A DNA stretch of 64,000 nucleotides from Nocardioides alkalitolerans DSM 16699 (GCF_000426525.1 NZ_AUFN01000010.1:868001-932000); one strand, 5' to 3'; shown: positions 48,001-58,906, numbered from the stretch's first letter. The notes: generated from the letters alone by a model not told the origin. Translations and numbers: made by a program.

Positions 48001-48674
48001 TCGGCGGCCGGCTCGTCGGCGACGGTCTCGGGGGCGTCGGCCGGGGCGGCGGTCTTCTTCGCACGCGACTTCTTGGCGGCCGCCTTCTTCGCCGGCGCCT
48101 TCTTGGCCGCGGTCTTGCGCGCAGCCGTCTTCTTGGCGGGCGCCTCCGCGGCGGGCTCGACCACGAGCTCGGCGACGCCGTCGGCGACCGGCGCGTCGAC
48201 CGCGACCAGGGCGGGCTCGGCGGCCGGCGTGGGCTCGGCGGCGGACGCCGCGGTCTTCTTCGCGGCGGTCTTGCGGGGCGCGCGCTTCGCGGGCGCCTTC
48301 TTGGCGGGGGCGGCCGGGGCCTCGGTCGGCTCGGTCACGGTCTCCGCGGCGGCGGGCTCCGCGGGTGCGGCCGCCTCGGCGGGCACCGCGAAGGGGGTGT
48401 CGACCGGGGCGGGTGCCGTCTTCTTGGCGGCCGTCCTCTTGGCGGGTGCCTTCTTCGCGGGCGCCCGCTTGGCGGCGGCCTTCTTCGCGGGCGCCTCGGC
48501 ACCGGCGTCGCCGTCCGGCGCGTCCGCGGGAGCCGCGGCGGCCTTCTTGGTGGTCCGGCGGGCGGTCTTCTTCGCCGCCGGGGCGCTGAACAGGCCGCCG
48601 TCGGCGGGCCCGTCGTTGCCGGGGGTGGTGGTGTCGGTGGTGGCCGAGTCGTCGACCTGGTTCTCGTCGAGCAC
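45093..48674 (-). CDS. rne: ribonuclease E/G with long disordered extensions
   Basis: GTG 48674 lies four bases after AGGAG (ATG 48686 is possible). The product is 1193 residues. About 500 N-terminal residues are disordered: Lys/Ala tracts (AKKAPAKK), then alternating Asp/Ser and Arg blocks. The core (about 510-910) has the S1 domain (RESQTSLIGNVYVGRVQNVL), catalytic Asp regions VVDVNTGKFTGSG (near 796) and IVVDFIDM (near 840), and the zinc-link CTHCQG (near 897). A tail of about 290 residues is again low-complexity. It is the main mRNA-decay and rRNA-processing nuclease. Confidence 0.95.
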   Translation of the reverse strand: MLDENQVDDSATTDTTTPGNDGPADGGLFSAPAAKKTARRTTKKAAAAPADAPDGDAGAEAPAKKAAAKRAPAKKAPAKRTAAKKTAPAPVDTPFAVPAEAAAPAEPAAAETVTEPTEAPAAPAKKAPAKRAPRKTAAKKTAASAAEPTPAAEPALVAVDAPVADGVAELVVEPAAEAPAKKTAARKTAAKKAPAKKAAAKKSRAKKTAAPADAPETVADEPAAETPETPETAEATTVGGAISVPLFQAPEPTTPVRRRTRKKAEPAPVVETPAEETDEDEEAVAEAPVETPVVTDAPSADDESDDPADSDDDSDDDTNDDADDSDDDSNTGGGRRRRRRGGRRRRKSGGGGGSDDSDSSDDSGSDNDRPGRNAPKDAGTSDADDSSDSDDDSDDDSDDNDNEGGQGSGSSRRRRRRRRSGDGGGSSDNGGDDPAGTVTRVRTARQAEDEITSIHGSTRLEAKKQRRREGREAGRRRVPIVSEAEFLARREAVDRVMVVRQRDDLTQIAVLEDKVLVEHYVNRESQTSLIGNVYVGRVQNVLPSMEAAFIDIGKGRNAVLYAGEVNWSALGHKDGAPRKIEQVLSSGQTVLVQVSKDPIGHKGARLTSQISLAGRFLVYVPDGTTSGISRKLPDTERSRLKALLKEIVPDTAGVIVRTAAEGASEEELTRDVERLKARWEDIEEKASGKGGSPQLLYGEPDLTLKVVRDLFTEDFSKLVIEGDDAWETVSSYVEHVAPDLAPRLEKFEHDTSANISKDVFEKYRIDEQIAKGLDRKVWLPSGGSLVIDRTEAMTVVDVNTGKFTGSGGNLEETVTKNNLEAAEEIVRQLRLRDIGGIIVVDFIDMVLESNRDLVLRRMVECLSRDRTRHQVAEVTSLGLVQMTRKRIGTGLLEAFSENCTHCQGRGLVLHDHPVDNARNGDDDRRGGGGNGGGNGGGNGGARDSGGRRGRGRGRGGDQDTQGNQGNQDGGRRQGGNGGQNGGGAAKPIPTPAAVAAMAKAENADRPPLDELDDLEAVDSTDTEITSTTAESAVPEASEPETSGTSTEAATEAAAPPVVQRTTRTRRSRRSERSEPVEQADEQTDEADAPAAQVTEAPVAEAPVAEAPVAPVDEPVVAEPVVAEPVEKPKVGTVTTTTRRVARTATVTPTREAVVMTVDAAEAPAPVETKAAPAVTVVTRTRGGAKRGGSGTSA

Positions 48675-48934
48675 TGTGCTCCTCATCGACCCCGCGCGCA
48701 GAGCACACGGGGCGGTCGGACGCCACGAGCGCCGGGGTGAGGGCCCGGAGCGCGGGCGCAAAGCCTTCGTGGGACGGCAGCCGGAGGGCTGGGCCGTCAG
48801 CGGGCGTCCATGACCACCTGCCGCGGTCGCTGGCCGTGGATCGCTGTCACCGATCCGGACCACGTCGCGGCGGAGTGTCGGAACACACTCGCCGTCGCCG
48901 AGTATCGCACACGGGTCTCGTCGACCCGGAACGG

Positions 48935-49672
48935 TCAAGCCTCCAGCGGGTCGCCCACGAGGCCGGTCTCCTCGTCGTACGGGCCCTGCGCGAGCCGTGT
49001 GAGCCGCGGGGCCTCGCCGACGTCGAGCCCCGAGACGGCCTTGAGGCCGGTGAGCACGTCGTCGGGTCGGACCGACGGCACGGTGTGGCGCAGGAGCAGG
49101 TCCAGCTCGACCAGGGACCCCGGCGTCCCGGCCTCGCCCGCGCCGTCGGGCAGGACGGCCTCGAAGGTGACGACGGGGGTGCGGCAGTCGAACTCGCGGA
49201 CCCCCTTCTTCGTCATCCGCGAGACGGGGACCGACTCGGTGGCGAGGAACGCGGCGACGGCGGCCGTCGCCTCCGCGAGCGGCACGGCGGTGCCGATCCG
49301 CCAGCGGCTGGCCTCCAGCCGGTCGGAGAGCGAGCCGCCCGCGGAGACCACCACCTCGAGCACGTCGAGCCCCGGCGGCAGTGCCTCGTCGAGCTGGGCG
49401 TGCACGTCGGCGGGGTCGACGACCTGGGCGAGGGCGATCTCGAGGTACTCCGCCTCGCTCGCCGAGCCCGTGGGGGCCGCGTTGGCGTAGGAGATGCGCG
49501 GGTGCGGGTTGAAGCCCGACGAGTAGGCCATCGGGATGCGGGCGCGGAACACGGCCCGCTCGAACGCCCGGCTGAAGTCGCGGTGGCTGGTGAACCGCAG
49601 TCGCCCGCGCTTGGCGTACCGGATCCTCAGACGCTGGACCGGAGGGGCTTGCTGCTCGGGGGGCTGGGGCAC
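48935..49672 (-). CDS. TIGR03936 family radical-SAM-associated protein
   Basis: GTG 49672 gives 245 residues. VQRLRIRYAKRGRLRFTSHR, MAYSSGFNPHPRISYANAAP and GSASEAEYLEIAL are characteristic of this DUF2344 family. It is normally paired with the TIGR03960 radical-SAM protein (here at 50946) and precedes rne. An RNA-modification role has been suggested from this context; no reaction is established. Here it is separated from its partner by an unrelated gene. Confidence 0.92.
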   Translation of the reverse strand: MPQPPEQQAPPVQRLRIRYAKRGRLRFTSHRDFSRAFERAVFRARIPMAYSSGFNPHPRISYANAAPTGSASEAEYLEIALAQVVDPADVHAQLDEALPPGLDVLEVVVSAGGSLSDRLEASRWRIGTAVPLAEATAAVAAFLATESVPVSRMTKKGVREFDCRTPVVTFEAVLPDGAGEAGTPGSLVELDLLLRHTVPSVRPDDVLTGLKAVSGLDVGEAPRLTRLAQGPYDEETGLVGDPLEA

Positions 49673-49707
49673 CGGAGCACGATAGCCGCCCCGTGACGGT
49701 GCACCCT

Positions 49708-50931
49708 TCAGCCGCCCGCGGCGCGCATCAGCGGCGAGGGGTAGACGGTGAGCACCCGGGTGCCGTCGAGCCACGCGCCCAGCCGCTCGGCCTCGACGTC
49801 GAGGGCTGAGCGCGCCTCCGCCCCGACGTCGCCCAGCAGGCGCAGCTCGACCGTGCCCGCCTCGTCCTGCGTCCAGCAGCCGACGGCCTCGCCGTTCCAC
49901 CAGGCGGTCGTGCCGGCGTTGCCGTTGCGGTCGAAGAGCTGCGGCCCGTGGTCGCCGAGCAGGAACGTGCGGTCCTTCCAGCCCATCACCGTGGGGTCGA
50001 GCACCGGCAGCAGCGCGGCCCAGGGCGCGTCGTACGACACGGGCTCGAGGTCGTCGGGCAGCAGCCACGCGGGCGCCCGGTCCGCGGGCGCGGGTCCCCG
50101 GGCCTCGATCTCGACGGGGACGGCGCCGACGTCGCCCAGCGCGCGGGTCGCGGCCGACTTGGTGGACCCGAGCCACCACTGCAGGTCGGCGGTGGTGGCG
50201 GGCCCGAAGGTCCACAGCCAGCGCCGCACGATCTCGGCGTACCCCTCGTCCGGGGCCAGCGGCTCCGGCACCTCCGGGAGCCAGCGCTCGGTGCGGGTCC
50301 ACTGCGGACGGGAGGTGCGCCAGTGGCCGCCGTTGCGGCCGCGCATCAGCGCGCCGTGGGCCCCGAGGACCGTGAGCACCCGTGGGCCGACCGGCTGCGA
50401 AGCGGCGCCGCCGGGCCCGTCGTACGTGAGGCGGCCCGCGATCGCCGGCACCTCCTCGCGCAGCCGCTGGGCCGGCAGCTCGGCGCCGTCGGCGAGGTGG
50501 GCGAGCACCGCCGTGGTGGCCGCCTCGACCCAGGCGTCGCCGTCGTCGGTGAGCCCGCCCGCCACGACGTCCTTCGCGAGCCTGGCCCGCTCGGTCACGG
50601 CGACGCGCGCGCTGGCGCTCCCCCACGCCGCGGGCAGCAGCTCGCGGGGGAAGCCGAAGAGCGTCCGGCGCATCGCGAGCTGCTTCACCAGCACACGCTC
50701 GTCGTACATCGCCGCCTCGACGTCGGCGACCGTCACGTCGTGCACCCGGGCTCGCAGCGAGAGGTGCACGGTGGCGGGCTCGGTGGCGTGCAGCACCGTC
50801 ATGGCCCGGACGGCGCTCATCACGTCGTCGTACCGCTCGGCGGGCGCGACCCCGTGCCGCCGCGCGATCCGGGCCCGCCGCTCCACGTCGTCGACGAGGC
50901 GCAGCGGGACCGGGGCCGGAGCGACGGGCAC
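49708..50931 (-). CDS. winged-helix DNA-binding domain protein (HTH_42 / AlkZ-like)
   Basis: GTG 50931 gives 407 residues. TVLHATEPATVHLSLRARV, VLVKQLAMRRTLFGFP and PATTADLQWWLGSTKSAATR identify the HTH_42 (PF06224) family, whose AlkZ members are DNA glycosylases that unhook interstrand crosslinks. Family members act through glutamines in a QxQ or QxD-type motif that I cannot place confidently here, so repair activity is inference. It is inserted between the TIGR03960 and TIGR03936 genes, 14 bp from the former. Confidence 0.82.
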   Translation of the reverse strand: MPVAPAPVPLRLVDDVERRARIARRHGVAPAERYDDVMSAVRAMTVLHATEPATVHLSLRARVHDVTVADVEAAMYDERVLVKQLAMRRTLFGFPRELLPAAWGSASARVAVTERARLAKDVVAGGLTDDGDAWVEAATTAVLAHLADGAELPAQRLREEVPAIAGRLTYDGPGGAASQPVGPRVLTVLGAHGALMRGRNGGHWRTSRPQWTRTERWLPEVPEPLAPDEGYAEIVRRWLWTFGPATTADLQWWLGSTKSAATRALGDVGAVPVEIEARGPAPADRAPAWLLPDDLEPVSYDAPWAALLPVLDPTVMGWKDRTFLLGDHGPQLFDRNGNAGTTAWWNGEAVGCWTQDEAGTVELRLLGDVGAEARSALDVEAERLGAWLDGTRVLTVYPSPLMRAAGG

Positions 50932-50945
50932 GGGCGGACCCGGCC

Positions 50946-52949
<2,004 letters not shown>

Positions 52950-53029
52950 GGGGACACCTCGGCGGATCGGGGTCGGGAGGACCGCACCAGCGTACGTCGT
53001 CCGCACCACCTCGGCGTACGACGCGGGGG

Positions 53030-54247
53030 TCAGCGCCCCGCGAGCACCCGCGGCCCCGCGACGTACCGGTTCGGCTGGGCCGCCCCGGAGCGCAGGTGGA
53101 TGTTCTGCAGCAGCCCGACCGCGAGCAGGCAGGAGAACAGCGACGAGCCGCCGTAGGAGACGAACGGGAGCGGCACGCCCGTCACCGGCATGATGCCGAG
53201 GCACATCCCGATGTTCTGGAAGGCCTGGAAGCCGAACCAGCAGGCGATGCCGCCGGCGGCGATGCGGCCGAACATGTCGGGCGAGCTCGTGGCGATGCGC
53301 AGGGCGCGCCACACCACGACGCAGAGCAGGAGCACGAGGGCGCCGGCGCCGACGAGGCCCAGCTCCTCCCCCGCGACCGTGAAGATGAAGTCGGTCTGCT
53401 GCTCGGGCACGAACCCCGACCGGGTCTGCGAGCCGTCGAAGAGGCCCTGGCCGAAGAGGCCGCCGTTGCCGATCGCGATGCGGGCCTGCTCGACGTTGTA
53501 GCCGGCGCCGCGGGGGTCGAGGTCCGGGTTCGTGAAGGCCATGAACCGGTCGACCTGGTAGGGCTTGAGCACGCCCTGGGTGACGGCGAGCGCGGCCACG
53601 CCGACCCCGCCGGCCAGGAGCCCGACGAGCCAGCGCCGCGGGGCGCCCGCGATGGCGAGCACGCCCAGCACCGTCGCCGTGAGCACGAGCATCGTGCCGA
53701 GGTCGGGCTGGCCCAGGATGAGCACGGCCGGGACGGCCGCGATCGCCAGCATGCCGACGACGTCGCCCGTGCCGACGTGCCGGCGCCACGACGCCTCGGA
53801 GCGCTCGGCCACGAGCAGGGCCATCCCGATGACGACGGCGAGCTTCGCGAACTCGGCGGGCTGGATCGACATGCCGCCGACCTGGACCCACGAGCGCGAG
53901 CCGTTGATGGTCGTCCCCATCACCAGCACGAGCAGCAGCCCGATGACCGAGACGACGTAGACCAGCGGCGCGAGGATGCGCAGCCAGCGGTGGTCGGTGG
54001 CGATCACCACCACCATCAGCACGACGCCGATGGCGATGTTGACCAGCTGGCGCCGCAGGTAGGCCGTGGTGTCGTCGCCGACCAGCGCCTCCCGCGTCGA
54101 CGTCGCCGACCAGACGAGCAGCGTGCCGACGACGAGGAGCAGCGCGACCGCCACGACGAGCACCCAGTCCAGGCCGGGCACGCGCGTGCGGAACGCGGCG
54201 CGGGCCGACGGGGCGGCGCGACCGGTGCCCCGGGTCACCATGCTCAC
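53030..54247 (-). CDS. rodA: SEDS peptidoglycan glycosyltransferase RodA
   Basis: GTG 54247 overlaps the mrdA stop (ATG 54241 is the alternative); 405 residues. About ten membrane segments contain the SEDS signatures NGSRSWVQVGGMSIQPAEFAKL, QPDLGTMLVL, GNGGLFGQGLFDGSQT, FVPEQQTDFIFTVAGEELGL and a final PFVSYGGSSL. It polymerises lipid II together with the PBP encoded just upstream in the elongasome. It is the last gene of mreBCD-mrdA-rodA. Confidence 0.96.
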   Translation of the reverse strand: MSMVTRGTGRAAPSARAAFRTRVPGLDWVLVVAVALLLVVGTLLVWSATSTREALVGDDTTAYLRRQLVNIAIGVVLMVVVIATDHRWLRILAPLVYVVSVIGLLLVLVMGTTINGSRSWVQVGGMSIQPAEFAKLAVVIGMALLVAERSEASWRRHVGTGDVVGMLAIAAVPAVLILGQPDLGTMLVLTATVLGVLAIAGAPRRWLVGLLAGGVGVAALAVTQGVLKPYQVDRFMAFTNPDLDPRGAGYNVEQARIAIGNGGLFGQGLFDGSQTRSGFVPEQQTDFIFTVAGEELGLVGAGALVLLLCVVVWRALRIATSSPDMFGRIAAGGIACWFGFQAFQNIGMCLGIMPVTGVPLPFVSYGGSSLFSCLLAVGLLQNIHLRSGAAQPNRYVAGPRVLAGR

Positions 54248-56367
54248 GAGGCCTCCTGGGGGTCGCGGACCGGCGGCAGGATCGAGCCGTCCTCGGTGAA
54301 GGTGGGGAGCCCGGTGGGCGGCACGGTGCCGGGGATCGCGGCCGCGTCGGGCACGACCTCCTCGCCCTGCACGCCGTACAGCGACTCCCAGATCGCCCGG
54401 ATCGCGGGTCCGGAGGTGCCGGAGCCGGTGCCGCCCTGCGACACCATCATCACGACCACGTAGTCGTCGGAGTACGACGCGACCCACGAGGTCGACTGCT
54501 TGCCGTAGACCTCGGCGGAGCCCGTCTTCGACCGGATGTCGACCTGGTCGAGCGGGAAGCCGCCCATCCGCCACGCCATGGTGCCCTGGGCGGTGACGTT
54601 CGAGAGCGCGGCGTCGATGTAGGAGATGTAGTCGGCCGGAACGTCGACCTGGCCCGCGACGACCGGGGGGATGTCGCGCACGAGGTCGCCCTCGGGGCTG
54701 ACGACGGCCTTCGCGACGCGGGGCTCGTAGAGCGTGCCGCCGTTGGCCAGCGCGGCGTACGCCCGTGTCAGCTGCAGGGGCGTCACGAGGGTGTCGCCCT
54801 GGCCGATGGAGAAGTTCACGGCGTCACCGGCGCGGTAGAGGTTGCCCTCGGCGCAGAACTCGCGGGCGAACCGGTGCTGGAAGTCGTCGCCCTCCTCCTC
54901 GCCGACGGTGCAGTAGTAGTCGCGCTGGGACTCGTAGTACTCCTGCTTCCAGGCGCGGTCGGCGATGCGTCCCGACGTCTCGCCCGGCACGTCGATGCCC
55001 GTGGCGGTGCCGAAGCCGAAGTCCTTCGCCTCCTCCACCAGCGGGTCGGCGGCGTCGATGTCGGCGGGGTCGCCGCCGGCCTGCTGCCAGAACGCGTGGC
55101 CGATCCGGTAGAAGAACGTGTTGCACGAGACCTCGAGGGCCTTGTCGAAGCCGATGCTGCCGTAGGCCCCGGACTCGTAGTTGCGGAACTCGCGGTTGCC
55201 GACGCGGTAGGACGACGAGCAGTCGAGCCGCGTGTCGGTGCTGTAGCCGTTCTCCAGCGCCCCGGCCGTCATGAACGGCTTCCAGGTGGAGCCGGGCGCG
55301 AACTGGCCCTGCATCGCCCGCGACAGCAGCGGCGTGCCCGCCTCCTCGGAGTAGAGGTAGGCCAGCTCGTCGGACGAGATGCCGCCCGACCAGACCTCGG
55401 GGTCGTACGTCGGCTGGCTCGCCATCGCGACGATGCGGCCCGTGTCGGCCTCCATGACGATCGCGGCGCCCGAGTCGGCGACGTAGTCACGCCCGGTCAC
55501 CTCGTCGCGCGTGGCGCGCGCCGTGGCGATGGTCGAGGCGAGCTGCTGCTCGACCACCGACTGCACCTGGGCGTCGATGGAGGTCACGAGGGTGTCGCCG
55601 GGCGTCGCCTCGACCGAGGAGTCGTCGCCCACGACGCGGCCCATCGAGTCGACGGCCACCCGGCGGTAGCCCGGCATGCCGCGCAGCCACTCGTCGTACT
55701 CCTGCTCCACGCCGGCCCGGCCGACGTTCGAGGCGCCGTTGACCGACCGGTCGTCGGAGGCCTCCGCGGCGTCGAGCTCGCTCTCCGTGATGGGGCTGAG
55801 GTAGCCGAGCAGGTGGGCGGCGTTCACGCCGTACGGCTGCGGGTAGTCGCGCACCGTCTGCTCCTCGGCGACGACGGCCGGGAAGTCCTCGGCCTGCTCG
55901 AGGATGCGCAGCGCGACCGCGCGGTCGACGTCGACGGCCACGGGCACCGGCTGGTACGGCGAGCCGTTCCAGCAGCTGCCCTCGACCGACCCGGCGTCGC
56001 CGCAGTCCAGGAGGCGCGCGTCGAGCGCGGCGCGCTCGATCCCGAGGGTGCCGGCGAGGCGGTCGAGCACGACCTCGCGGTCGGTGCTGTCGATGCGGCC
56101 GACCAACGTGCGGTCGACGCCCACCACCCAGGCGGTGCGGTTGGCGACGAGGGGGCGGCCCTGGGCGTCGACGACGAGGCCGCGCGGGGGCTGCACGACG
56201 ATCTCGCGCACCGACTGCGACGCGGCCTGCGCCTGGTAGGCCTCGCCGTCGAGCACCTGGAGGAACCACAGGCGCGCGAAGAGCGTGGCGAAGAGGGTGA
56301 GCACGAGCGCCTGCACGACGACCAGGCGCAGGCGGCTGCGCCGGGCGCCCGGCGTCTCCTGCCTCAC
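54244..56367 (-). CDS. mrdA: penicillin-binding protein 2 (elongasome transpeptidase)
   Basis: GTG 56367 overlaps the mreD stop; 707 residues. A membrane anchor (about 14-35) leads to the pedestal (REIVVQPPRGLVVDAQGRPL) and the transpeptidase with PGSTWKP (Ser360, Lys363), SCN (414-416) and RSKTGSAE (Lys614). A Cys-containing insertion after the SCN motif (GETSGRIADRAWKQEYYESQ, DYYCTVGEEEG) is larger than in E. coli PBP2. It cross-links new peptidoglycan made by RodA. Confidence 0.96.
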   Translation of the reverse strand: MRQETPGARRSRLRLVVVQALVLTLFATLFARLWFLQVLDGEAYQAQAASQSVREIVVQPPRGLVVDAQGRPLVANRTAWVVGVDRTLVGRIDSTDREVVLDRLAGTLGIERAALDARLLDCGDAGSVEGSCWNGSPYQPVPVAVDVDRAVALRILEQAEDFPAVVAEEQTVRDYPQPYGVNAAHLLGYLSPITESELDAAEASDDRSVNGASNVGRAGVEQEYDEWLRGMPGYRRVAVDSMGRVVGDDSSVEATPGDTLVTSIDAQVQSVVEQQLASTIATARATRDEVTGRDYVADSGAAIVMEADTGRIVAMASQPTYDPEVWSGGISSDELAYLYSEEAGTPLLSRAMQGQFAPGSTWKPFMTAGALENGYSTDTRLDCSSSYRVGNREFRNYESGAYGSIGFDKALEVSCNTFFYRIGHAFWQQAGGDPADIDAADPLVEEAKDFGFGTATGIDVPGETSGRIADRAWKQEYYESQRDYYCTVGEEEGDDFQHRFAREFCAEGNLYRAGDAVNFSIGQGDTLVTPLQLTRAYAALANGGTLYEPRVAKAVVSPEGDLVRDIPPVVAGQVDVPADYISYIDAALSNVTAQGTMAWRMGGFPLDQVDIRSKTGSAEVYGKQSTSWVASYSDDYVVVMMVSQGGTGSGTSGPAIRAIWESLYGVQGEEVVPDAAAIPGTVPPTGLPTFTEDGSILPPVRDPQEAS

Positions 56368-56876
56368 GCGAACCTCCGCTGGGGCTCGAGCCGCACGAGC
56401 AGCAGCAGGAGCGGGAGCAGCACCAGCGGCGTGACGAGCACGTCCCAGACCACCCCGATGCCCACCGCGGTGAGCAGCTGGGAGACGGGCACGGCCGGGT
56501 CGCTCAGCACGAGCCCGAGGATCGCGAAGACCGACGTGCCCACGAAGGAGCACACGGCCGCGGTGACGACGACGGTCGGCAGGGTCGGGCGCGCCTCGCG
56601 GCGCACCATGCCGGCGACGTACCCCACCGCCATGAGCGCGAGCGCCCAGCGGCCGGCGAGGTGCTCGGCCGGCGGCGCGAGGTCGAGCGCCAGCCCGGCG
56701 CAGAAGCCGAGCACGACGCCGAACTGGGCGCCGCGGGTGAGCGCACCGGCGACGACGACGAGCAGCACGAGGTTCGGGACGACGCCGCGCCACGCGACGT
56801 GGGGGAAGAGGGCGGCCTGCAGCACGATCGCGACGAGGACGGCGCCGGCCGTGACGGCCGTGCGGGTGGCGGTCAT
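56364..56876 (-). CDS. mreD: rod-shape-determining protein MreD
   Basis: ATG 56876 overlaps the mreC stop. The 170-residue protein is almost wholly hydrophobic, with about five to six membrane helices and little other sequence (LQAALFPHVAWRGVVPNLVL; LALDLAPPAEHLAGRWAL). Identity rests on size, topology and its place between mreC and mrdA. Confidence 0.93.
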   Translation of the reverse strand: MTATRTAVTAGAVLVAIVLQAALFPHVAWRGVVPNLVLLVVVAGALTRGAQFGVVLGFCAGLALDLAPPAEHLAGRWALALMAVGYVAGMVRREARPTLPTVVVTAAVCSFVGTSVFAILGLVLSDPAVPVSQLLTAVGIGVVWDVLVTPLVLLPLLLLLVRLEPQRRFA

Positions 56877-57808
56877 CCGACGCCCCCGTCGGCCTCGATG
56901 GTGGTGCGGTCGCTGGCCGTGCCGTCGGGCACGATCACGCCCACCACGTCGAGGGTGCTGAAGTCGACGAACGGCTCGATGACCGCGCGCTGGGTGGTGT
57001 CGCGGGGCGTGGAGAAGATCTCCTTCACCGTGCCGATGGGGATGCCGGCCCGGTAGGGGCCGCTCTCCTCGCTTCCCCACGTGAGCACGACGTCGCCCTC
57101 CGCCGGCACGACGGAGCGGTCGACCAGCTCGAGGTCGAGGCGGCCCGGGTCGTCGAGGTGGCCGCGGCCCGAGAGGAAGCCGACCTCCATCGAGCGGCCC
57201 ACGCGGGCGCCGACGGTCGAGTCGGCGTCGACGACGAGCAGCACGGTGGCGGTCGAGGTCGTGACGTCGAGGATGCGGCCGACCAGGCCGTCGGAGCTGA
57301 CGACCGTCATGTCGGCCGTCAGGCCCGCCCGGCTGCCGGCGTCGATCGTGACGGTGCGCGAGAAGGTCTGCGCCGGGCCGTGGGCCACGACGCGCGCGGG
57401 CACGAGCGAGACGCCCTGCTGCTCGGCGGTGGCGACGAGCCCGTCGTACTCGGCCAGGCGCGCCCGGTCGACGTCGCTCGCCGAGAGCTGGCCGCGCAGC
57501 TCGGCGTTCTCGGCCTCGAGGGCCTCGACGTCGGAGCGCAGCGAGCCGCGGGTGGTGAAGAAGTCCGGGATCGCCAGGAACGGGCGTACGACGGTGCTCG
57601 CCCCCGTCTCCAGCGGACCGACGACCTCGCCGACCACCGCCCGGGCGGGTGCCACGGGCGAGCTGTCGCCGCCGACGTGGTCGAGGGTGATGAGGGAGGC
57701 GCCGGCGAGGGCCAGGGCCACCACGAGCGCGGTCGGTGGACGGCGCTCGCCCTGCTCGCGGGCGGAGAACGAGGCGGGCGGACGCCAGCGGAAGGACCTG
57801 CGCGCCAT
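56873..57808 (-). CDS. mreC: rod-shape-determining protein MreC
   Basis: ATG 57808 shares one base with the mreB stop (TGATG). The 311-residue protein has a short basic N-terminus, one membrane helix (TALVVALALAGASLITL), a coiled coil (LRSDVEALEAENAELRGQL) and the paired beta domains (VTIDAGSRAGLTADMTVVSS; VLTWGSEESGPYRAGIPIG). It bridges MreB and the external synthases, activating PBP2. Confidence 0.95.
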   Translation of the reverse strand: MARRSFRWRPPASFSAREQGERRPPTALVVALALAGASLITLDHVGGDSSPVAPARAVVGEVVGPLETGASTVVRPFLAIPDFFTTRGSLRSDVEALEAENAELRGQLSASDVDRARLAEYDGLVATAEQQGVSLVPARVVAHGPAQTFSRTVTIDAGSRAGLTADMTVVSSDGLVGRILDVTTSTATVLLVVDADSTVGARVGRSMEVGFLSGRGHLDDPGRLDLELVDRSVVPAEGDVVLTWGSEESGPYRAGIPIGTVKEIFSTPRDTTQRAVIEPFVDFSTLDVVGVIVPDGTASDRTTIEADGGVG

Positions 57809-58836
57809 CAGTACCTCCGGCGGTCCGAGACCAGGACGGCCTGCAGGGCCTCGAACTCCTCGACGCAGCGGCCGGCGCCGAGCGCCACCGAGGTCAGGGG
57901 CTCGTCGGCGACGTGCACGGGCATGCCGGTCTCGTGGCGGATGCGGTCGTCGAGCCCGCGCAGCAGCGCGCCGCCACCGGTGAGCACGATGCCGCGGTCC
58001 ATGATGTCGCCGGCCAGCTCGGGCGGCGTCTGGTCGAGCGTGGCGCGCACGGCGTCGACGATGGCGTGGATCGGCTCCTCGATCGCCTGGCGGATCTCGG
58101 AGGCCGACACGGTGACCGTGCGGGGCAGGCCCGTGACCATGTCGCGACCGCGGATCTCGGCGTCGGGCTCGACCGAGGTCGGGAACGCCGAGCCGACCGT
58201 CGTCTTGATCTCCTCGGCCGTGCGCTCGCCGAGCAGCAGCGAGTGCTCCTTCTTCATCCAGGCGATGACGGCCTGGTCGAGGTCGTCGCCGGCCGTGCGG
58301 ATGCTGAGGGAGGTGACGATGCCGCCGAGGGAGATGACGGCGACCTCCGTGGTGCCGCCACCGACGTCGACGACCATGTTGCCGGTCGCCTCGTGCACGG
58401 GCAGGCCGGCGCCGATGGCCGCGGCCATGGGCTCCTCGACGATGTAGACGCGGCGGGCGCCGGCCTGGTAGCCGGCCTCCTTCACCGCGCGCTGCTCCAC
58501 GGCGGTGATGCCGCTCGGCACGCAGATGACCAGGCGCGGCTTCGCGAGGTAGCGGCGCTTGTGCACCTGGCGGATGAAGTAGCGCAGCATCTGCTCGCAG
58601 GCCTCGAAGTCGGCGATGACGCCGTCGCGCAGCGGGCGGATGGGCGTGATCGTGTCGGGGGCGCGGCCGATCATGCGCTTGGCCTCGTGGCCGACCGCGA
58701 GGATCTCCTGGGAGGCGGTGTCGATCGCGACCACGGAGGGCTCGTCGAGCAGCACGCCCTTCCCGCGCACGTAGACCAGGGTGTTGGCCGTGCCCAGGTC
58801 GACCGCCATGTCGCGGCCGATGATGCCTCTCACCAT
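57808..58836 (-). CDS. mreB: rod-shape-determining actin-like protein MreB
   Basis: I chose ATG 58836 (342 residues, MVRGIIGRDMAVDLGTANTL), the normal MreB length. Upstream in-frame starts would add a basic segment that is not conserved. It has the phosphate-1 loop DLGTANTLVYV, EEPMAAAIGAGLPV, phosphate-2 DVGGGTTEVAVISLGG and adenosine motif IVLTGGGALLRGL. It organises elongasome movement. It is first in the mreBCD-mrdA-rodA operon. Confidence 0.96.
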   Translation of the reverse strand: MVRGIIGRDMAVDLGTANTLVYVRGKGVLLDEPSVVAIDTASQEILAVGHEAKRMIGRAPDTITPIRPLRDGVIADFEACEQMLRYFIRQVHKRRYLAKPRLVICVPSGITAVEQRAVKEAGYQAGARRVYIVEEPMAAAIGAGLPVHEATGNMVVDVGGGTTEVAVISLGGIVTSLSIRTAGDDLDQAVIAWMKKEHSLLLGERTAEEIKTTVGSAFPTSVEPDAEIRGRDMVTGLPRTVTVSASEIRQAIEEPIHAIVDAVRATLDQTPPELAGDIMDRGIVLTGGGALLRGLDDRIRHETGMPVHVADEPLTSVALGAGRCVEEFEALQAVLVSDRRRY

Positions 58837-58906
58837 CGCGTGCTGCCTCGCTCGTCTGCTGCGGGCCTCGCGGCCCTCGGGGAAGGTGGGCACGGCGAGC
58901 GGCCGT

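Noticed and set aside
44943..48740. A very long plus-strand open frame antisense to rne
   Set aside because: It is a GC-rich shadow of the strongly supported RNase E gene; its translation is Gly/Val/Arg-rich with no domain, and the opposite strand has catalytic and S1 motifs.
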